From positions 27,781,208 to 27,845,207 of the forward strand of contig OX411559.1 of the NCBI GenBank assembly GCA_948146395.1: DNA of 64,000 nucleotides. The letters run 5' to 3'. Every line of letters starts with the position of its first letter. The first letter of the stretch is position 1. Source of the stretch: Fragum whitleyi. Taxonomy: Eukaryota > Mollusca > Bivalvia > Cardiida > Cardiidae. Position numbers and translations under genes: made by a program. This document shows positions 34,201 through 44,600 of the stretch, piece after piece. The notes beneath the pieces are model-generated. The model worked only from the letters and a program-made list of their open reading frames with translations, was not told the DNA's origin and did no database searches.

Positions 34201-34365
34201 ACAGCTGTAAACATATTAAAGCAGAAGTTAATAGCAGCCCAGAAATCTGTCAGTATGAGTAAATCTGTTATGAATAAAAGATCCCCAGATAAAGATATCA
34301 GAGGCCGTAGAGGGTCTGTAGATAAAGGATATATGGAGAACAAGTTCAGTGGATCAAGATGGTGA
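31243..34365 (+). CDS. ZNF800: ZNF800-like zinc-finger protein, N-terminal part
   Basis: First 1,040 codons of a long zinc-finger protein. Fingers: C2HC at residues 56-77 (C56, C59, H72, C77; ECKVCRNLF...AHKRVYC), C2H2 at 329-350, C2H2 at 359-380, and C2HC at 428-449 (C428, C431, H444, C449). The first finger and its surroundings resemble the N-terminal finger of vertebrate ZNF800, a nuclear factor reported to repress enteroendocrine differentiation. Between fingers the chain is Ser/Lys/Glu/Asn-rich and low complexity, presumably disordered. Expected vertebrate length is about 660, so this protein is far longer. The start is the first ATG after a splice acceptor; the 54 residues before C56 fit the family. 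The frame ends at a TGA after ...KFSGSRW, but the protein clearly continues one frame over from 34322-36730. A single-base indel or sequencing error is likeliest. Confidence 0.85.
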   Translation: MSKSRSNSPTEVDFSVIRTSIDMGHSMIDQILNGIHYGSAEIRRLLREECDFVMECKVCRNLFRSFANFVAHKRVYCIECVEDKKQRDNFVSNELETVVVHPESPESHENQQKDVRVNESVINQVVNRTYKSNSKEYQFYTKVAEKVVNAKTNKVTNTLTLKEIPNTSKAVLVEHREGDHSAQNDNETQRPRQEGGRRQERLSDPKTDTRKKKSTLTEVCTNLLEKKSSITNSENIQKTKSPVVLIQSDRARKSVPKRNVEQLSKSSKTPMEVDEDMPEWTIDTNQIDNDKPNQNNQKNTTPEKMETSPESQQQEAHWIQLCDFENIVCMKCEKTFSSKDNLKLHAKTLHSEKRTMSKCPLCLKELCYFSSVARHLRNVHKKTEVQIAQYRKKMQARSKFVEIIKPESKNKTQLSISTTSVWKGWTKCDKCQKYFSKAKTYRAHLKTRCSATMRAKAQNNVDHANKSKETNVSVIEGIVNENSKNIDGNKKSENTDGSSKVKQPSTSRSSESNNVYKEKILDKESKLYKALTSVNSNPPKVVYVYPKSPLPDTNQDHGKDADKSGEVINNKASEIPKEKIKDSSITRRSTEKERTEMSKEKVRESSSTRNSIEKERTPQTTNSKRETRCRTMEKQVVHTNCSKDTPQANISDSNNSPDIPNPSVSGSHRTKDSLKTSEELNKLKDRLMTEATGKGPSKLEEKSGWSTTTRTRGKEGQMKGSSRKRLRLSLSDIRKERTPVKSPDRFSSSSIRSSETSPIRDSPSSASFPNSPASGDGYSHKFKMSVREMVELVETAGLTKFARERKRHAQTTLNKKSSKEGLSGKLIKPMKRNIRGKKILPVKSYGTRLAAGSRNVGNKIKDGLEIVDRRIRSRLGLGSYKDDKSSDSEAFEKVVPSKDWNTSIKDGVSNRPDDSTSDEGLGIQQIQSKRLSRELKLLANTAGFNERGYYETHTGSEGSSSTEDHSELKQRGDLKDRYVNKGPRDMTAVNILKQKLIAAQKSVSMSKSVMNKRSPDKDIRGRRGSVDKGYMENKFSGSRW

Positions 34366-36730
34366 TAAGAATACAAGATCACCTAATAAAGACAGTAGAA
34401 GCAATAGAAGGTCTCAAGTTACAAACAACGTTGAAAATGTTAAGACTCCTGATAAACATGATAAGAATTTGAGGTCAACAGATAAAGATGATGAGAAGAC
34501 TATGGATAGAGACAGCACCATGAGTAGGATGACTCTAGAAAAAGACCATAATGAAAATGACAAAGGCTGTAAAGGTAATAAGGATTTTGAGGATAACAAA
34601 ACTAAAGAGAATATGAGGTATGAGACAAGGTATGACAAACATGTGAATGTAAATAAGAAACCAAGTGATAATAACAACAGTGAAAGTGAAAAATCATTCG
34701 CTAAAGACAGTCCAAGAAATAAATTGTCTAGCAATAATCAAAATGCAAAAGAAAGCTCTTTGGATACAGGCATGAATGAAAGAAAAAGATCCCAAGATAA
34801 AGATGAAATTGAAAGGAATGCTGATTTTGTTGTTGGTAAGAAAAGTATGAAGTCCCCAATAAAAGAACACGTTGAGAACAATACAAAATTGTCAAATGAA
34901 TTAAAAGTAACCAGGTTGGCCAAAAGTAATGCTCTGAATATATTAGAAAATGAAGAGACTGCCAAAACTGACAAACTTCAGATAAACAGTAAAGAAAACT
35001 TGGACAATAGACTCGATGAACCTATTAAGACCAGGTATACAACAAGAAATAATGAGCAAAATCCTGAAAAACCACAACAAGCAATAGATGAGGGTCAAAA
35101 GAAAGGAGGAGAGGAAAGCTCTGATGACACAAAAAATACAGTGTCAGATGTGCCTTCACGAGATTTACATGATTCAAATGAGACTACTAAAGGGTTACCA
35201 GATCCAACTGAGATTACAGAGACAACAGGAGAGACAAATGATGCAGATGAGACCAGTAAAAGTGCTGGTACATATAGAACACGTCTTTCTACGGGCAGTA
35301 TATTTTTCGATTCTGAACTTTTGAAAACAAGCCCCTCAAAATTGGACCCACCAGCTGACAGAAGTGAGAGAAGAGAGAAGAGGGTGTTAGATGTTAAGAA
35401 AAAATTGAGTCTATCGCCGAGTCGAAATACTACAATTGGAAAGTTATCAGGACAAAAATCACAGAGACAAAGCTTTTTCTTTACACATGGGTATGCTAAG
35501 TGTGAGCACTGCAAAAAGGTTTTCTGGAAAATGAAACGATATCGTCAGCATGTGAGAAGATGTTCTCATAGAAAACTTGATGCTTCAACTTCTGATTCAG
35601 ATGGATCTAAGGTGAATCTTGTACAAATTAGAAAGAAAAGGCCTTTATCCCTATCACCAGGAAATAATCACAATGCCAAATCTACTGAAAATATAGAAAA
35701 TAAAGAAAGTGAAGATGGTAATATGAGAAAACGAATGTGTCGGAAACAAATTGAACATTCTGAAATAATGGGAAAAGATGATTCTGAATTGCTAAAAGGG
35801 AATGACAAAGATAAAAACCACACCCTAAATCAATCATATAAACCAACAAAGAGCAAGTTTGGATCGCACAATGAACCAGGCACATCAACATCATATTTTG
35901 AAGAAAGTGACGATGACAGTGATTTCAGTGGATTTTCTGAAGTGGATGAAGATATGCTTGATAAAGAACTTGAAATAGATAACACTGTTAATGACAATCA
36001 TAATAAAGTTGGTGCTGAGGGTCAGGATATGGCGAATGAAAGTCCATTACAAGTGGATCATTTATCAAGTAATGAGTCTGAAAATCGGGTGACAAGACAA
36101 GCTCATCTCAAAAATCGCAGTTTGACAGATAAAAAGAAGTCTAATCTCACTCGATCATTTGTGTGTGATTCTGATAAGCGGGGTAAAATGGTGTGTCAAG
36201 TGTCTAAAGACATAGATAAGATAATTGACACTGTTAATCTAGTATGTAGACATTGTGACAGTAAACATACAAGAGTGTCAAATCTGCGACAACACGCTAT
36301 CCGACACTTAGGCTGGAAAAGGTATGAGTGTAAACTGTGTTCATTTTCAAATTATAACCTATCCCAACTGAAACTGCATCTTAGTCGTAAACACTGCATT
36401 AAAGGATACGAGATTGATGTGATGCAGTATGTTTATGATCTGAAAACTGAAGCCAAAAATAGACGTGCCTCAAAAAGGAGTAACACTCTTAGGAAGCATA
36501 AGGCAAAAGGAATTTCCACAAAATCTAGTCCCAGTGTTTATGCAAAGCCACGACCAAGTTTACCAGCAACAACCACAAAAGCTGGACGGAATATTAAGCG
36601 GGAAAGTACAGGTGCAACTTCTCTTTCACCATTAAAAGCTATCAATCAAGGTGAACTGTCTTCTGATAGTACTGAAAATACTCCCCTATCAAGAGCAAGG
36701 CAAAGACTGTCAAATGTTTTGAAATCCTAG
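34322..36730 (+). CDS. ZNF800: ZNF800-like zinc-finger protein, C-terminal part (shifted +1)
   Basis: Open from just after a TAG (34319-34321) to the TAG at 36728-36730, in the next frame from the 31243-34365 region. There is no ATG at its beginning, so it is a continuation, not a gene of its own. The low-complexity Asp/Lys/Asn-rich style continues unbroken across the junction. Removing one base between 34322 and 34365 gives one frame of 1,828 codons plus stop. Counting residues from the GTG at 34349, fingers lie at 385-407 (CEHC...H401, C405/H407), 633-653 (CRHC...H649, H653) and 661-682 (CKLC...H677, H682). The last two are adjacent and DNA-binding-like. An acidic stretch (EESDDDSDFSGFSEVDED) lies between. 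No intron is visible in the whole 5.5 kb. Confidence 0.82.
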   Translation: MKDIWRTSSVDQDGDKNTRSPNKDSRSNRRSQVTNNVENVKTPDKHDKNLRSTDKDDEKTMDRDSTMSRMTLEKDHNENDKGCKGNKDFEDNKTKENMRYETRYDKHVNVNKKPSDNNNSESEKSFAKDSPRNKLSSNNQNAKESSLDTGMNERKRSQDKDEIERNADFVVGKKSMKSPIKEHVENNTKLSNELKVTRLAKSNALNILENEETAKTDKLQINSKENLDNRLDEPIKTRYTTRNNEQNPEKPQQAIDEGQKKGGEESSDDTKNTVSDVPSRDLHDSNETTKGLPDPTEITETTGETNDADETSKSAGTYRTRLSTGSIFFDSELLKTSPSKLDPPADRSERREKRVLDVKKKLSLSPSRNTTIGKLSGQKSQRQSFFFTHGYAKCEHCKKVFWKMKRYRQHVRRCSHRKLDASTSDSDGSKVNLVQIRKKRPLSLSPGNNHNAKSTENIENKESEDGNMRKRMCRKQIEHSEIMGKDDSELLKGNDKDKNHTLNQSYKPTKSKFGSHNEPGTSTSYFEESDDDSDFSGFSEVDEDMLDKELEIDNTVNDNHNKVGAEGQDMANESPLQVDHLSSNESENRVTRQAHLKNRSLTDKKKSNLTRSFVCDSDKRGKMVCQVSKDIDKIIDTVNLVCRHCDSKHTRVSNLRQHAIRHLGWKRYECKLCSFSNYNLSQLKLHLSRKHCIKGYEIDVMQYVYDLKTEAKNRRASKRSNTLRKHKAKGISTKSSPSVYAKPRPSLPATTTKAGRNIKRESTGATSLSPLKAINQGELSSDSTENTPLSRARQRLSNVLKS

Positions 36731-37754
36731 ATTGTCAAATATAAAAAAAACTTGTGGCCAGATTTCATTACTTTAATTTACAATATTGATCCATTCTATA
36801 ACAATTTAATTTTAGTTGTCTTCATCAATATTCATGCATTTTGATTGATGGAAATTTTGGTTTTATTCCACAAAGCATAACAATTTTGTGTTGGCAGACT
36901 TTTTGTAAGCCTGGGTATAAAAAGTTGTCCTATAAAAATTCTTTTAATCTAGAAATGTTAACATTTTCGCTTGAAGATGTTAAATTATAATATATGAGAG
37001 TTATTATCAATTTAAATGAGGTATGGAACTAAAACATAATCACACTTGTGTATAAATCTGCTTTGCATATTTATACAGTTGTATTTTTTTTTTCATTCCT
37101 TCGTGAAATTTTTAAATTCTTTCTTAATTCTCATAATTGGAATCCTTTTTCACCAATATGCCACTCCAGCTTGTATGTCAACCAGAGCCACCGATTGGGG
37201 TGGGGTATTTTGGACTTATGATAAAAAATATAACAAACCCTATATTGTTGGTACTCATTGTAATCATCTCTCCAAGGCGATTCCAAAGAGTACCCAAGAA
37301 CATAGGGTTTCATTGAGAAATAAAGGTTTAACACTGGCTTAACCCTTGTCATGCTGAACCCGGAATATTCATGCTTTGGAAGGAGCTATAGACAATCATC
37401 AGCCTGCACATATGTGCACATAGGAAATCTCTCTGAATAAGGCAAACTATGTTTTTGATGGCTTGATGATTCTATTATGTATTTGAAAATTACTAAATAA
37501 TTACAAATGATGATTTGATGTAAGAAAAAATAACCCAATCACACTATATGAAAGTTTTTTTGTATATTCAAATTATCATATCAGGTTTTCATACCTCAAT
37601 GAAAACAATTCTTTGTGAAATCTCTCATTCATCCAAACTGATCCATGGTCATTGAGCCATTGTCTGCAAACTTCTTTGAACTTAAACCGGTATGAAATTC
37701 TGTCATCTATCAATTTGCTAAGGACTTTATGTGTAACTTAAAATTCATAATAAA
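36731..37754 (+). other. 3' UTR and flank of the ZNF800-like gene
   Basis: A/T-rich. AATAAA hexamers at 37319-37324 and 37749-37754 are candidate polyadenylation signals. 37335-37420 matches an AACCCTTGTCATGCTGAACCC repeat also seen near 45360-45475, 46355-46460 and 59600-59690. Confidence 0.4.
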
Positions 37755-37883
37755 TATTCAGTAGGTCATGTTGTTTTACCTCTGTGTCTCTTATTATATA
37801 AACACTATTAAACAACAACAACAAAAATATCCATGAAATTTGAAAATTATCACAGGTACAAAGCATTTATTTGGCAAGAATAT

Positions 37884-38141
37884 CAGGGTTTGACACTAAT
37901 GGAGTCCATACCCAAAGTAAGGAGTCTGAATTTTCATATTTGGAAGAACATTGTGAAAAAAGAAGATTTCTGAATTGTTAACTGCAACATCTTTTATTGC
38001 AAAGAGCTAAAAAATGAAAGTTATTATTTTTGTTGAATTATTCTGTTATGACCAAGGGACTCCTGACTTACAAAATCAGGGTGTCCCAACTTGAAAATAG
38101 GTAGTCTCCGACTCCCAGTCTCCCCTAAGTGTCGAACCCTG
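37884..38141. mobile_element. CAGGG-type inverted-repeat element, copy 3
   Basis: Ends CAGGGTTTGACACTAA / TAAGTGTCGAACCCTG with internal GGAGTC words, shorter than copies 1-2. Flanks AATAT / TATAT match in four of five positions. Confidence 0.7.
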
Positions 38142-38330
38142 TATATTGGGTCTGCTAATGTTAAGTCTATGCCATCATGCATGTTATAGGGTCAATTTTT
38201 AAAGACTTTCCCATCCAATGGGCTCAGTGTTTCTCCAATTGGTTTTGTTTAGTTTTTGTTGTTATTTAACTATGATTGTGTAATAAGTTATTTATGTTAT
38301 TTATGCACCTCTGTGACTGCTACCATTTTT

Positions 38331-39570
38331 ATACGCCGCCAGAGGCGGACGTATATTGGCGTCATCTTCTCCGTCTGTCCATCCGTCCGTCCGTACGTCC
38401 GTCCACTTTTCTTGTCAACGCAACTCCTCCTAAACTACTGGCTGGATCTTCTTGAAACTTGGTCAATGTTATCACCTCAATTGGTAGATGTGCATGAAGG
38501 AAGGAATTTATGGTTCGTTGATTTTTGCCTGAGTTATGCCCCTTGATAACTTAGTATCTGGGTCCACTTTTCTTGTCAACACAACTCCTCCTAAGTTTCT
38601 GGCTGGATCTTCTTGAAACTTGGTCAATGTTATCACCTCAATTGGTAGATGTGCATGAAGGAAGGATTTTACGGTTCGTTGATTTTTGCCTGAGTTATGC
38701 CCCTTGATAACTTAGTCTCTTGGTCCACTTTTCTTGTCAACGCAACTCCTCCTAAGTTTCTGGCTGGATCTTCTTGAAACTTGGTCAATGTTATCACCTC
38801 AATTGGTAGATGTTCATAAAGGAATGATTTTATGGTTCGTTGATTTTTGCCTGAGTTATGCCCCTTAAAAACTTAGTCTCTGGGTCCACTTTTCTTGTCA
38901 ACGTAACTCCTCCTAAGTTTCTGGCTGGATCTTCTTGAAACTTGGTCAATGATATCACCTCAATTGGTAGATGTGCATGAAGGAATGATTTTATGGTTCG
39001 TTGATTTTTGCCTGAGTTATGCCCCTTAAAAACTTAGTCTCTGGGGCTTATTGCCTCAGTTATGCACCCTTAAAATTTAGTCTCTGGGGCTTTTTGAAAT
39101 TGCAGCCTTGTGAATGCAACTCTTCCTAAGTTTCTGGCTGGATCTAAATGAAACTTGGTGGATGTTAAACCGAAATTGGTAGATGAGCATGAAGTAAGGA
39201 TTTTATGGTTCATTAATTTTACCCTAAATTATGCCCCCTTAAAACTTAGTATCTAGGGCTTATTGAAATTGCAGTCTTTTGAACACAACTCCTCCTTACT
39301 TTTTGTCTTTATTTAAATGAAACTTGGTCAATGTCATCACCATAATTTGTAGATGTACATGGATCGAGGATTTTATGGCTCATTTATTTCCCTGAATTAT
39401 GCCCCCTTAAAACTTAGTGCCTGGGGCTTATTGAAATTGCAGCCTTGTCTTGATTTAAATGAAACTTGGTCATTTTTAATTTGGTTCTGTCATGATAAGT
39501 AGTGTCTACAATTATTTTCGTGAAACAGCAGCAAAGTGGCGGCGTAGTTTGTGACGATGGCACTCTTGTT
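38331..39570 (+). mobile_element. Family G pearl-like element, complete
   Basis: After T5: hairpin ATACGCCGCC-AGA-GGCGGACGTAT, then ATTGGCGTC and GTCCGTCCGTACGTCCGTCC (to 38404). Four monomers spaced exactly 161 bp (GCTGGATCTTCTTGAAACTT at 38441, 38602, 38763, 38924), then diverged ones. Ends GATGGCACTCTTGTTTT; the 3' stem is weak. No gene. Confidence 0.85.
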
Positions 39571-39814
39571 TTGTTATTTCATATGTACAGAGTTGGGAAA
39601 TGAGCATTTTTGACTACCTTGAAATATGCAAAGTTTGAAAAGTGAGCCTTGGTAATTTGTGCAGTCTGATTTGATTCAATCTTTCTTGCACTGCTGCTGC
39701 CAAAGGTTAGAAAACTTTTTGCATGTTCATCTGAGAATTTTCTACGTTTTAAAATTCAAATAAATGTATGAACATAAAGGGGATACAGTAATGGTCTCCG
39801 TCTATCACTAAACT

Positions 39815-40009
39815 TGTCTGAAGCATATTTCCTACAGTATAATAGCTAACAACTTGCATAGGTGGACAGATCTCATGGAGGATAAGTGCAGTGCACATGA
39901 ACTACAACTCTTGCTTGCATAATTTTGGAGTTATTGCCCTTTGATAAGGCTTCAGTTTACTACTGAGCTTTGATGGTGGCGGATGGCCATATCCGACATG
40001 GCTCTTGTT
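39815..40009 (+). repeat. Family F fragment (3' half)
   Basis: Opposite orientation to the copy at 4099-5486. Shares ACTACAACTCTTGCTTGCAT and the 3' end GCCAT-n8-ATGGC then TCTTGTTT. No microsatellite. Confidence 0.65.
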
Positions 40010-40155
40010 TATTATTAATTCTGTCCATCAAGGTTCTTGCCTTCTGATTGGCTGAAAAGTTAGTTTAATTCCCCAAATGAAAACAATTTTTGAGAACGCA
40101 GCTGTTTTGTAAGCTTTTGCAAAGAAGAAGTCCCATAAGAAATAAGTATCTTTTT

Positions 40156-40260
40156 ATGCCCCTGCATCGAAAGATCAGGGGCATATTGGGTTGCTGTTGT
40201 CCATCTATCCTTCTGTCTGTCCATCTGTTGGTCTGTCTGTCTGTCTGCAAAACCAAATCA
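40156..40260 (+). repeat. Family I 5' end, solo
   Basis: T5, then ATGCCCCTG/CAGGGGCAT hairpin, ATTGG and a GTCTGTCTGTCTGTCTG microsatellite. The core is absent. Confidence 0.7.
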
Positions 40261-40515
40261 AATATCTAAATATCTTTTGGCACTTACAATTTTTATGCAC
40301 TAACTTGTTGATTTGTCAGACTATGGATTAGATTTTGACTTTGAATTAGATAAATGAGCCCCACTTGGAGAAGAAAAAAAATATACCTGTGTTCAGGATG
40401 TAAGAAAAAAAATGTGAATATTTGAAAACAGTATCCTAATTTGCACGTGTGTAGTACATGAACACAATAGGATAACATTTGTATCAAAATGTTTTGGGAA
40501 TTTTCTTTTTGTTGA

Positions 40516-40616
40516 GTTCATGGAGGTATGAAACTAAAATCTAATCACACTCATGTATGAACCCACTTCGTGTATTCATACAGTGTGATTAGGGTTTTAG
40601 TTTCATGCCTCCATGA
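40516..40616. repeat. 101-bp foldback
   Basis: Arm TCATGGAGGTATGAAACTAA pairs with TTAGTTTCATGCCTCCATGA, and AATCACACT with AGTGTGATT. A half copy lies at 37018-37080. Confidence 0.7.
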
Positions 40617-40930
40617 AATCAACAAATATTCTCTTCATCTCTTATTGAATCACAATGCTCCAATTTGGTATTCATTAAATGTCAAGGTCTTTATCATCTA
40701 ACAAGGTCAAACTTTGTAATCAATTTGATGTTTTGGGGGGCATTAGTTTTTCACAAATACTTTTTTCATCACTCCAGAAATTAATGCTTTGAAAAAGCAA
40801 TGATTTACATACACTTATATTTTATATTCTTGATATATGAGCATATTTTCTTAAATGAAAAAGCATAATTGTTTTGTTTCAGAATAAATAGGATATGCAT
40901 GCCTTTGCCATATGACTTAGTCTTCAAATT

Positions 40931-41331
40931 ACCGTGTAAGCTCTAAAACAACCCAGGGGTTTTATTAGAATTATAATGTTTCTATTAGAAGGGAATTACA
41001 GTTGTTAGGACATGGAAAAATGACCAAAACTGCAACTGCAGTTTTAGCCATAATTCCATGTCTTCTCAACAAGAAATCTCAGGTAAATCAAAGAAATTTA
41101 AGGCAAATCATTATTTCAAGCATTGAATAAAGACAAAAAATAACATTTGGTCGAAAAAAAAGTTAAATTTACCTTCTGTTAAAATCATTGTTTCATTGAT
41201 TGGGTGGGGGCGGGGGCTTATAAGAGACTTTGTGTTTTCCGAATTTTGTTAAAAACAGACAAATTTGATGTCCGAAGAAGGAGATGGGGTTATATTAGAG
41301 AATCGGGCTCTATTAGAACATTACGGTAATC
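40931..41331. mobile_element. Possible TTACCGT...ACGGTAA inverted-repeat element
   Basis: Ends TTACCGTGTAAGCTCTAA and TTAGAACATTACGGTAA, with TTATTAGAATTATA and CTATTAGAA words inside, recalling the TA-flanked element at 16545-18103. Borders are approximate. Confidence 0.5.
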
Positions 41332-41380
41332 CCAATATGTGCAGGACAAACTTTGTTGTTATTTAGAAGTTATACTCATT

Positions 41381-42787
41381 ATACCCCCGCAAAACGAATG
41401 TTTTCGGGGGTATACTGGAATCAGCCTGTCTGTCTGTCCGTCCGTCTGTGCGTCCGTCCGTGCGTCTGTCCGTCCGTCTGTGGACACATATAGTAGTAAA
41501 TTTGTGTCGCGAAATCCTACTTCAGTTTTCCTTCAAAAGCCTTGAAACTTTATAGAAACATTCATCACATGTTGAAGTTTTGCAAGACGCAATTTTTAGG
41601 TCCCAACTCCCCCTGGTTCATGAATTATCTCCCCTTGAGTTTAGACATTTTTTCCAATTTGTGGACAAATATAGAAGTAAATTTGTGTTGCAAACTCCTA
41701 CTTCAGTTTTCCTTCAAAAGCCTTGAAACTTTATAGAAACATTCATCACATGTTGAAGTTTTGCAAGACGCAAATTTCAAGTCTCAATTCCCCCTGGTTC
41801 ATGAATTATTTCCCCTTGAACTTAGACAATTTTTTCTATTTGTTACCATGTACTTATCATTTTGTGTCGCAAACTCCTCCTTCAATTTTCATTCAATTGT
41901 AATGAAATATTATACGAACATTCATCACAAGCTGAAGTTTTGCAAGTAGCAAATTTCAAGTCTCAATTCCCCCTGGTTCATGAATTATTTCCCCTTGAAC
42001 TTAGACAATTTTTTCTATTTGTTACCATGTACTTGTAATTTTGTGTCGCAAACTCCTCCTTCAATTTTCATTCAATTGTAATGAAACATTATGCCCATAT
42101 TGATCACATGTTGAAGTTTTGCAAGAGGCTAATTTCAAGTGTCAACTCCACCAGGTTCATGAATTATGTCCCCTTGATCTTAAGACATTTTTTTCTATTT
42201 GTTACAATGTACTTATAATTTTGTGTCGCAAACTCCTCCTTCAATTTTCATTCAATAGTTATGAAACATTTTACAAACATTTATCACATGTTGAAGTTTT
42301 GCAAGACACAAATTTCAAGTGTCAACTCCCCCAGGTTCATGTGTTATCTCCCCTTGAACTTTGACTTTGTTTCCTATTTGTTACCGTGTACTTATAATTT
42401 TGTGTCGCAAAATCCTCCTGCAATTTCCATTCAATAGTAATGAAACAGTATACAAACATTTATCACATGTTGAAGTTTTGCAAGACACAAATTTCAAGTG
42501 TCAACTCCCTAAGGTTTATGAATTATCTCCCCTTGAACTTTAGACAATTTTTCTTTGTGAACATGTATACTTGTAATTTTGTTTCCCAAACTCCTCCTTC
42601 AGTTTTCCTTCAATAGCTTGAAAACATTTATCACATGTTTAAGTTTTGCAAGACGCAATTTAGAGGTCTCAAATCCAAGAGATATCTTTATATATGAAGC
42701 ATTTTTTGCTTCTTCTGTCAAAGTATCTCATTCTCCGAAAGCACTTGCGGGGGTATTAAGTCACATTCAGTGACAAGCTCTAGTTTG
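41381..42787 (+). mobile_element. Family H pearl-like element, complete
   Basis: Hairpin ATACCCCCGCAAAA-CGAAT-GTTTTCGGGGGTAT, then ACTGG and a GTCTGTCCGTCCGTC microsatellite (41427-41483). Seven monomers spaced 168-181 bp, mostly 179-181 (GTTGAAGTTTTGCAAG at 41571, 41752, 41931, 42110, 42290, 42469, 42637). The 3' end is the GTCACATTCAGTGAC hairpin, then AAGCTCTAGTTT. The repeat gives a ladder of short frames but no gene. Confidence 0.88.
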
Positions 42788-42854
42788 TATTGCTTGGATA
42801 TTTGAAAGCACATACATATTTTCATTTAGTTATATATCTAAAGATTTTTAGCAT

Positions 42855-43133
42855 TGCTGGTTGTAAACCAGAGATATTGCTGTAGCCTCTTAGTGGTTTT
42901 TGTTTTAAAAATATTGAAATTTGTTTATATCTCTGGCATGACTTAAGACATTCATTTTAAGCTTGGAATATATATTCTTTATCAAGAGGAACGTAGGTAT
43001 ACATCCACTATCAAGAGGCATAAACCTTAATACGTTTTTGTATGAATGATGTATCTTTTTGACAAAATTTTTCTATACACTATTTTCACCACCCAGCAGC
43101 TGAGCGTTAGCAGCCTCATGTGGTTCTGTTGTT
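42855..43133 (+). mobile_element. Family K pearl-like element, diverged
   Basis: Shares layout and words with 16219-16500: GAGATATTGCTGTAGCCTCT at the start, TATATCTCTGGC, ACTATCAAGAGG, and a TCACCACCCAGCAGC-like end with TGTTGTT. Confidence 0.55.
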
Positions 43134-43249
43134 AAGTAATTATTCTTATGTTAGTCCTCAATTATGTATATAACCTCCTTTGTTATAGTTAATTATGTTA
43201 AAAATGTAATTGTGTTTATGGTCAAGATTTCGCATATTTCTTTATTATT

Positions 43250-43562
43250 TTGACCCATAACAAGAAAGGGACTATCAAGGAACACTGTAAAAAGAAATGT
43301 GACCCATCACGCAAAAAGGGATTATCTGGGAATTCTGTAAAATGAATTATTGAAAAAGAGATTTGATCCAGCATAGGTTAACCAGAATTCTTATTTCAAA
43401 AATTCTTTCACTGGGAGGTAGATTGAACATTCTAGATTCAGAAAATAAGCATGGTGCAAAAAGTTTCGACCCTAGTCAGTCTGCACAGTCCGAGCAGTCT
43501 GACTAGGGTCGACACTTTAGGCACTTCCCAGATGGTCCCACTTGGCTTGACAGGTCACAAAT
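43250..43562. mobile_element. GTGACC inverted-repeat element, copy 2
   Basis: Ends near GACCCATAACAAGAAAGGGA / TGACAGGTCACAAAT. A strong internal hairpin at about 43464-43525 (CGACCCTAGTCAG / CTGACTAGGGTCG). Confidence 0.6.
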
Positions 43563-44339
43563 ATTTATTTTGATGGCTCAGCATGAAACAGTTATAACTG
43601 CCTTAATGTTTATTGGGTCATTGATTTGAAAAATGGTTATAGCAGAGGCTTACTGCTAAAGGTAGTGTTTTGAAAATAAACACTAAGTAAGGTAGAATGA
43701 CTATTAAAGATTTGGATAATTGTGGCCAGAAAAACGACCATAAGGGTTGAAACAGACATTGGTTTTGAAGGCAGCACTCATCCTTTCTAACTATTTGTCT
43801 TCTATCATGATCAATGGGTCGATAATTGTAGACCCTAGTGTGATAGCAGCTTGAGGCTACGAAATGGTGTATTGGTGGTACTGGTATGAGAAATACTAGG
43901 AATTGATTACAAGATGCTCCATGGGCTGTGATTGTTTAAAGCTGGATAAAACCCCATTCAAACAAGCAATGAAATATTTAGAAATTAATATAAGTTTGAA
44001 AAGCTTTTATGGTAGTAAGCCTTCTCAGTCTACAAAGATGATCTATTTTTGCCTGACTTGTCAAAACTGTAAAAGAACACAAAAATTAATGTTTATCCTT
44101 GTCAGCTTGCACATTCTGTGCAGACTAGCTAGAGATGACACTTTATTACACATATGGTCTCTTTTGTGTGATTGTAACAAACATTGATTGAAAACATGTC
44201 ATGTATGTGCTTGGTTAAATGATTATAGTCATAATTATGCTTTCAAAGAATACTGTCATTTGAAAATAAGAGCCGTCTTTGATTTTGAAGAAAGCCAACA
44301 TTTCTATCAGTCAACAAATGATTCTTTCAACAGCTTTTA

Positions 44340-44460
44340 ATTATATGCATAAAATTCTGCTAAGCCAGTTTAGCCTGGTAACTTGTTTGGCTGTCATTCC
44401 TGGGGGTGTGAGTTCAATTCCTGACTTGGTCAACTTTCATGCAACATTTGTAAAAAGTTA
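44340..44460 (+). repeat. Possible tRNA-derived SINE fragment
   Basis: AGCCTGGTAACTTGTTTGGC and GTGAGTTCAATTCC loosely resemble tRNA A and B boxes. No intact tRNA fold. Confidence 0.3.
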
Positions 44461-44480
44461 ATTGGACTCACATCAATTTA

Positions 44481-44600
44481 ATGGCTCATTGCGAAACAGG
44501 TTTTATTGCCTAAAGGGATATACCAGTTTATGCAATTACAATGTTTTGCTCTGAGCCATCAATGTTAATAGGCAGTTACAACTGTTTCCCACTGAGCCAT
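44481..44600. mobile_element. 120-bp inverted-repeat MITE
   Basis: ATGGCTCATTGCGAAACAG at the left pairs with CTGTTTCCCACTGAGCCAT at the right. A half copy lies at about 43573-43620. Confidence 0.65.

Noticed and set aside
32039..35514. Several minus-strand open frames across the zinc-finger gene
   Set aside because: Antisense shadows of the Lys/Asn/Ser-rich coding sequence; hydrophobic composition is what the complement gives.
34349..36730. A separate second zinc-finger gene starting at 34349
   Set aside because: The first codon is GTG, the frame opens without an ATG, there is no splice acceptor, and the low-complexity style continues from the upstream frame; a continuation after a one-base shift is simpler.
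41381..42787. Regularly spaced repeats that could suggest a CRISPR-like array
   Set aside because: Units are whole tandem monomers of ~180 bp with no unique spacers, in a eukaryotic context with pearl-type ends.
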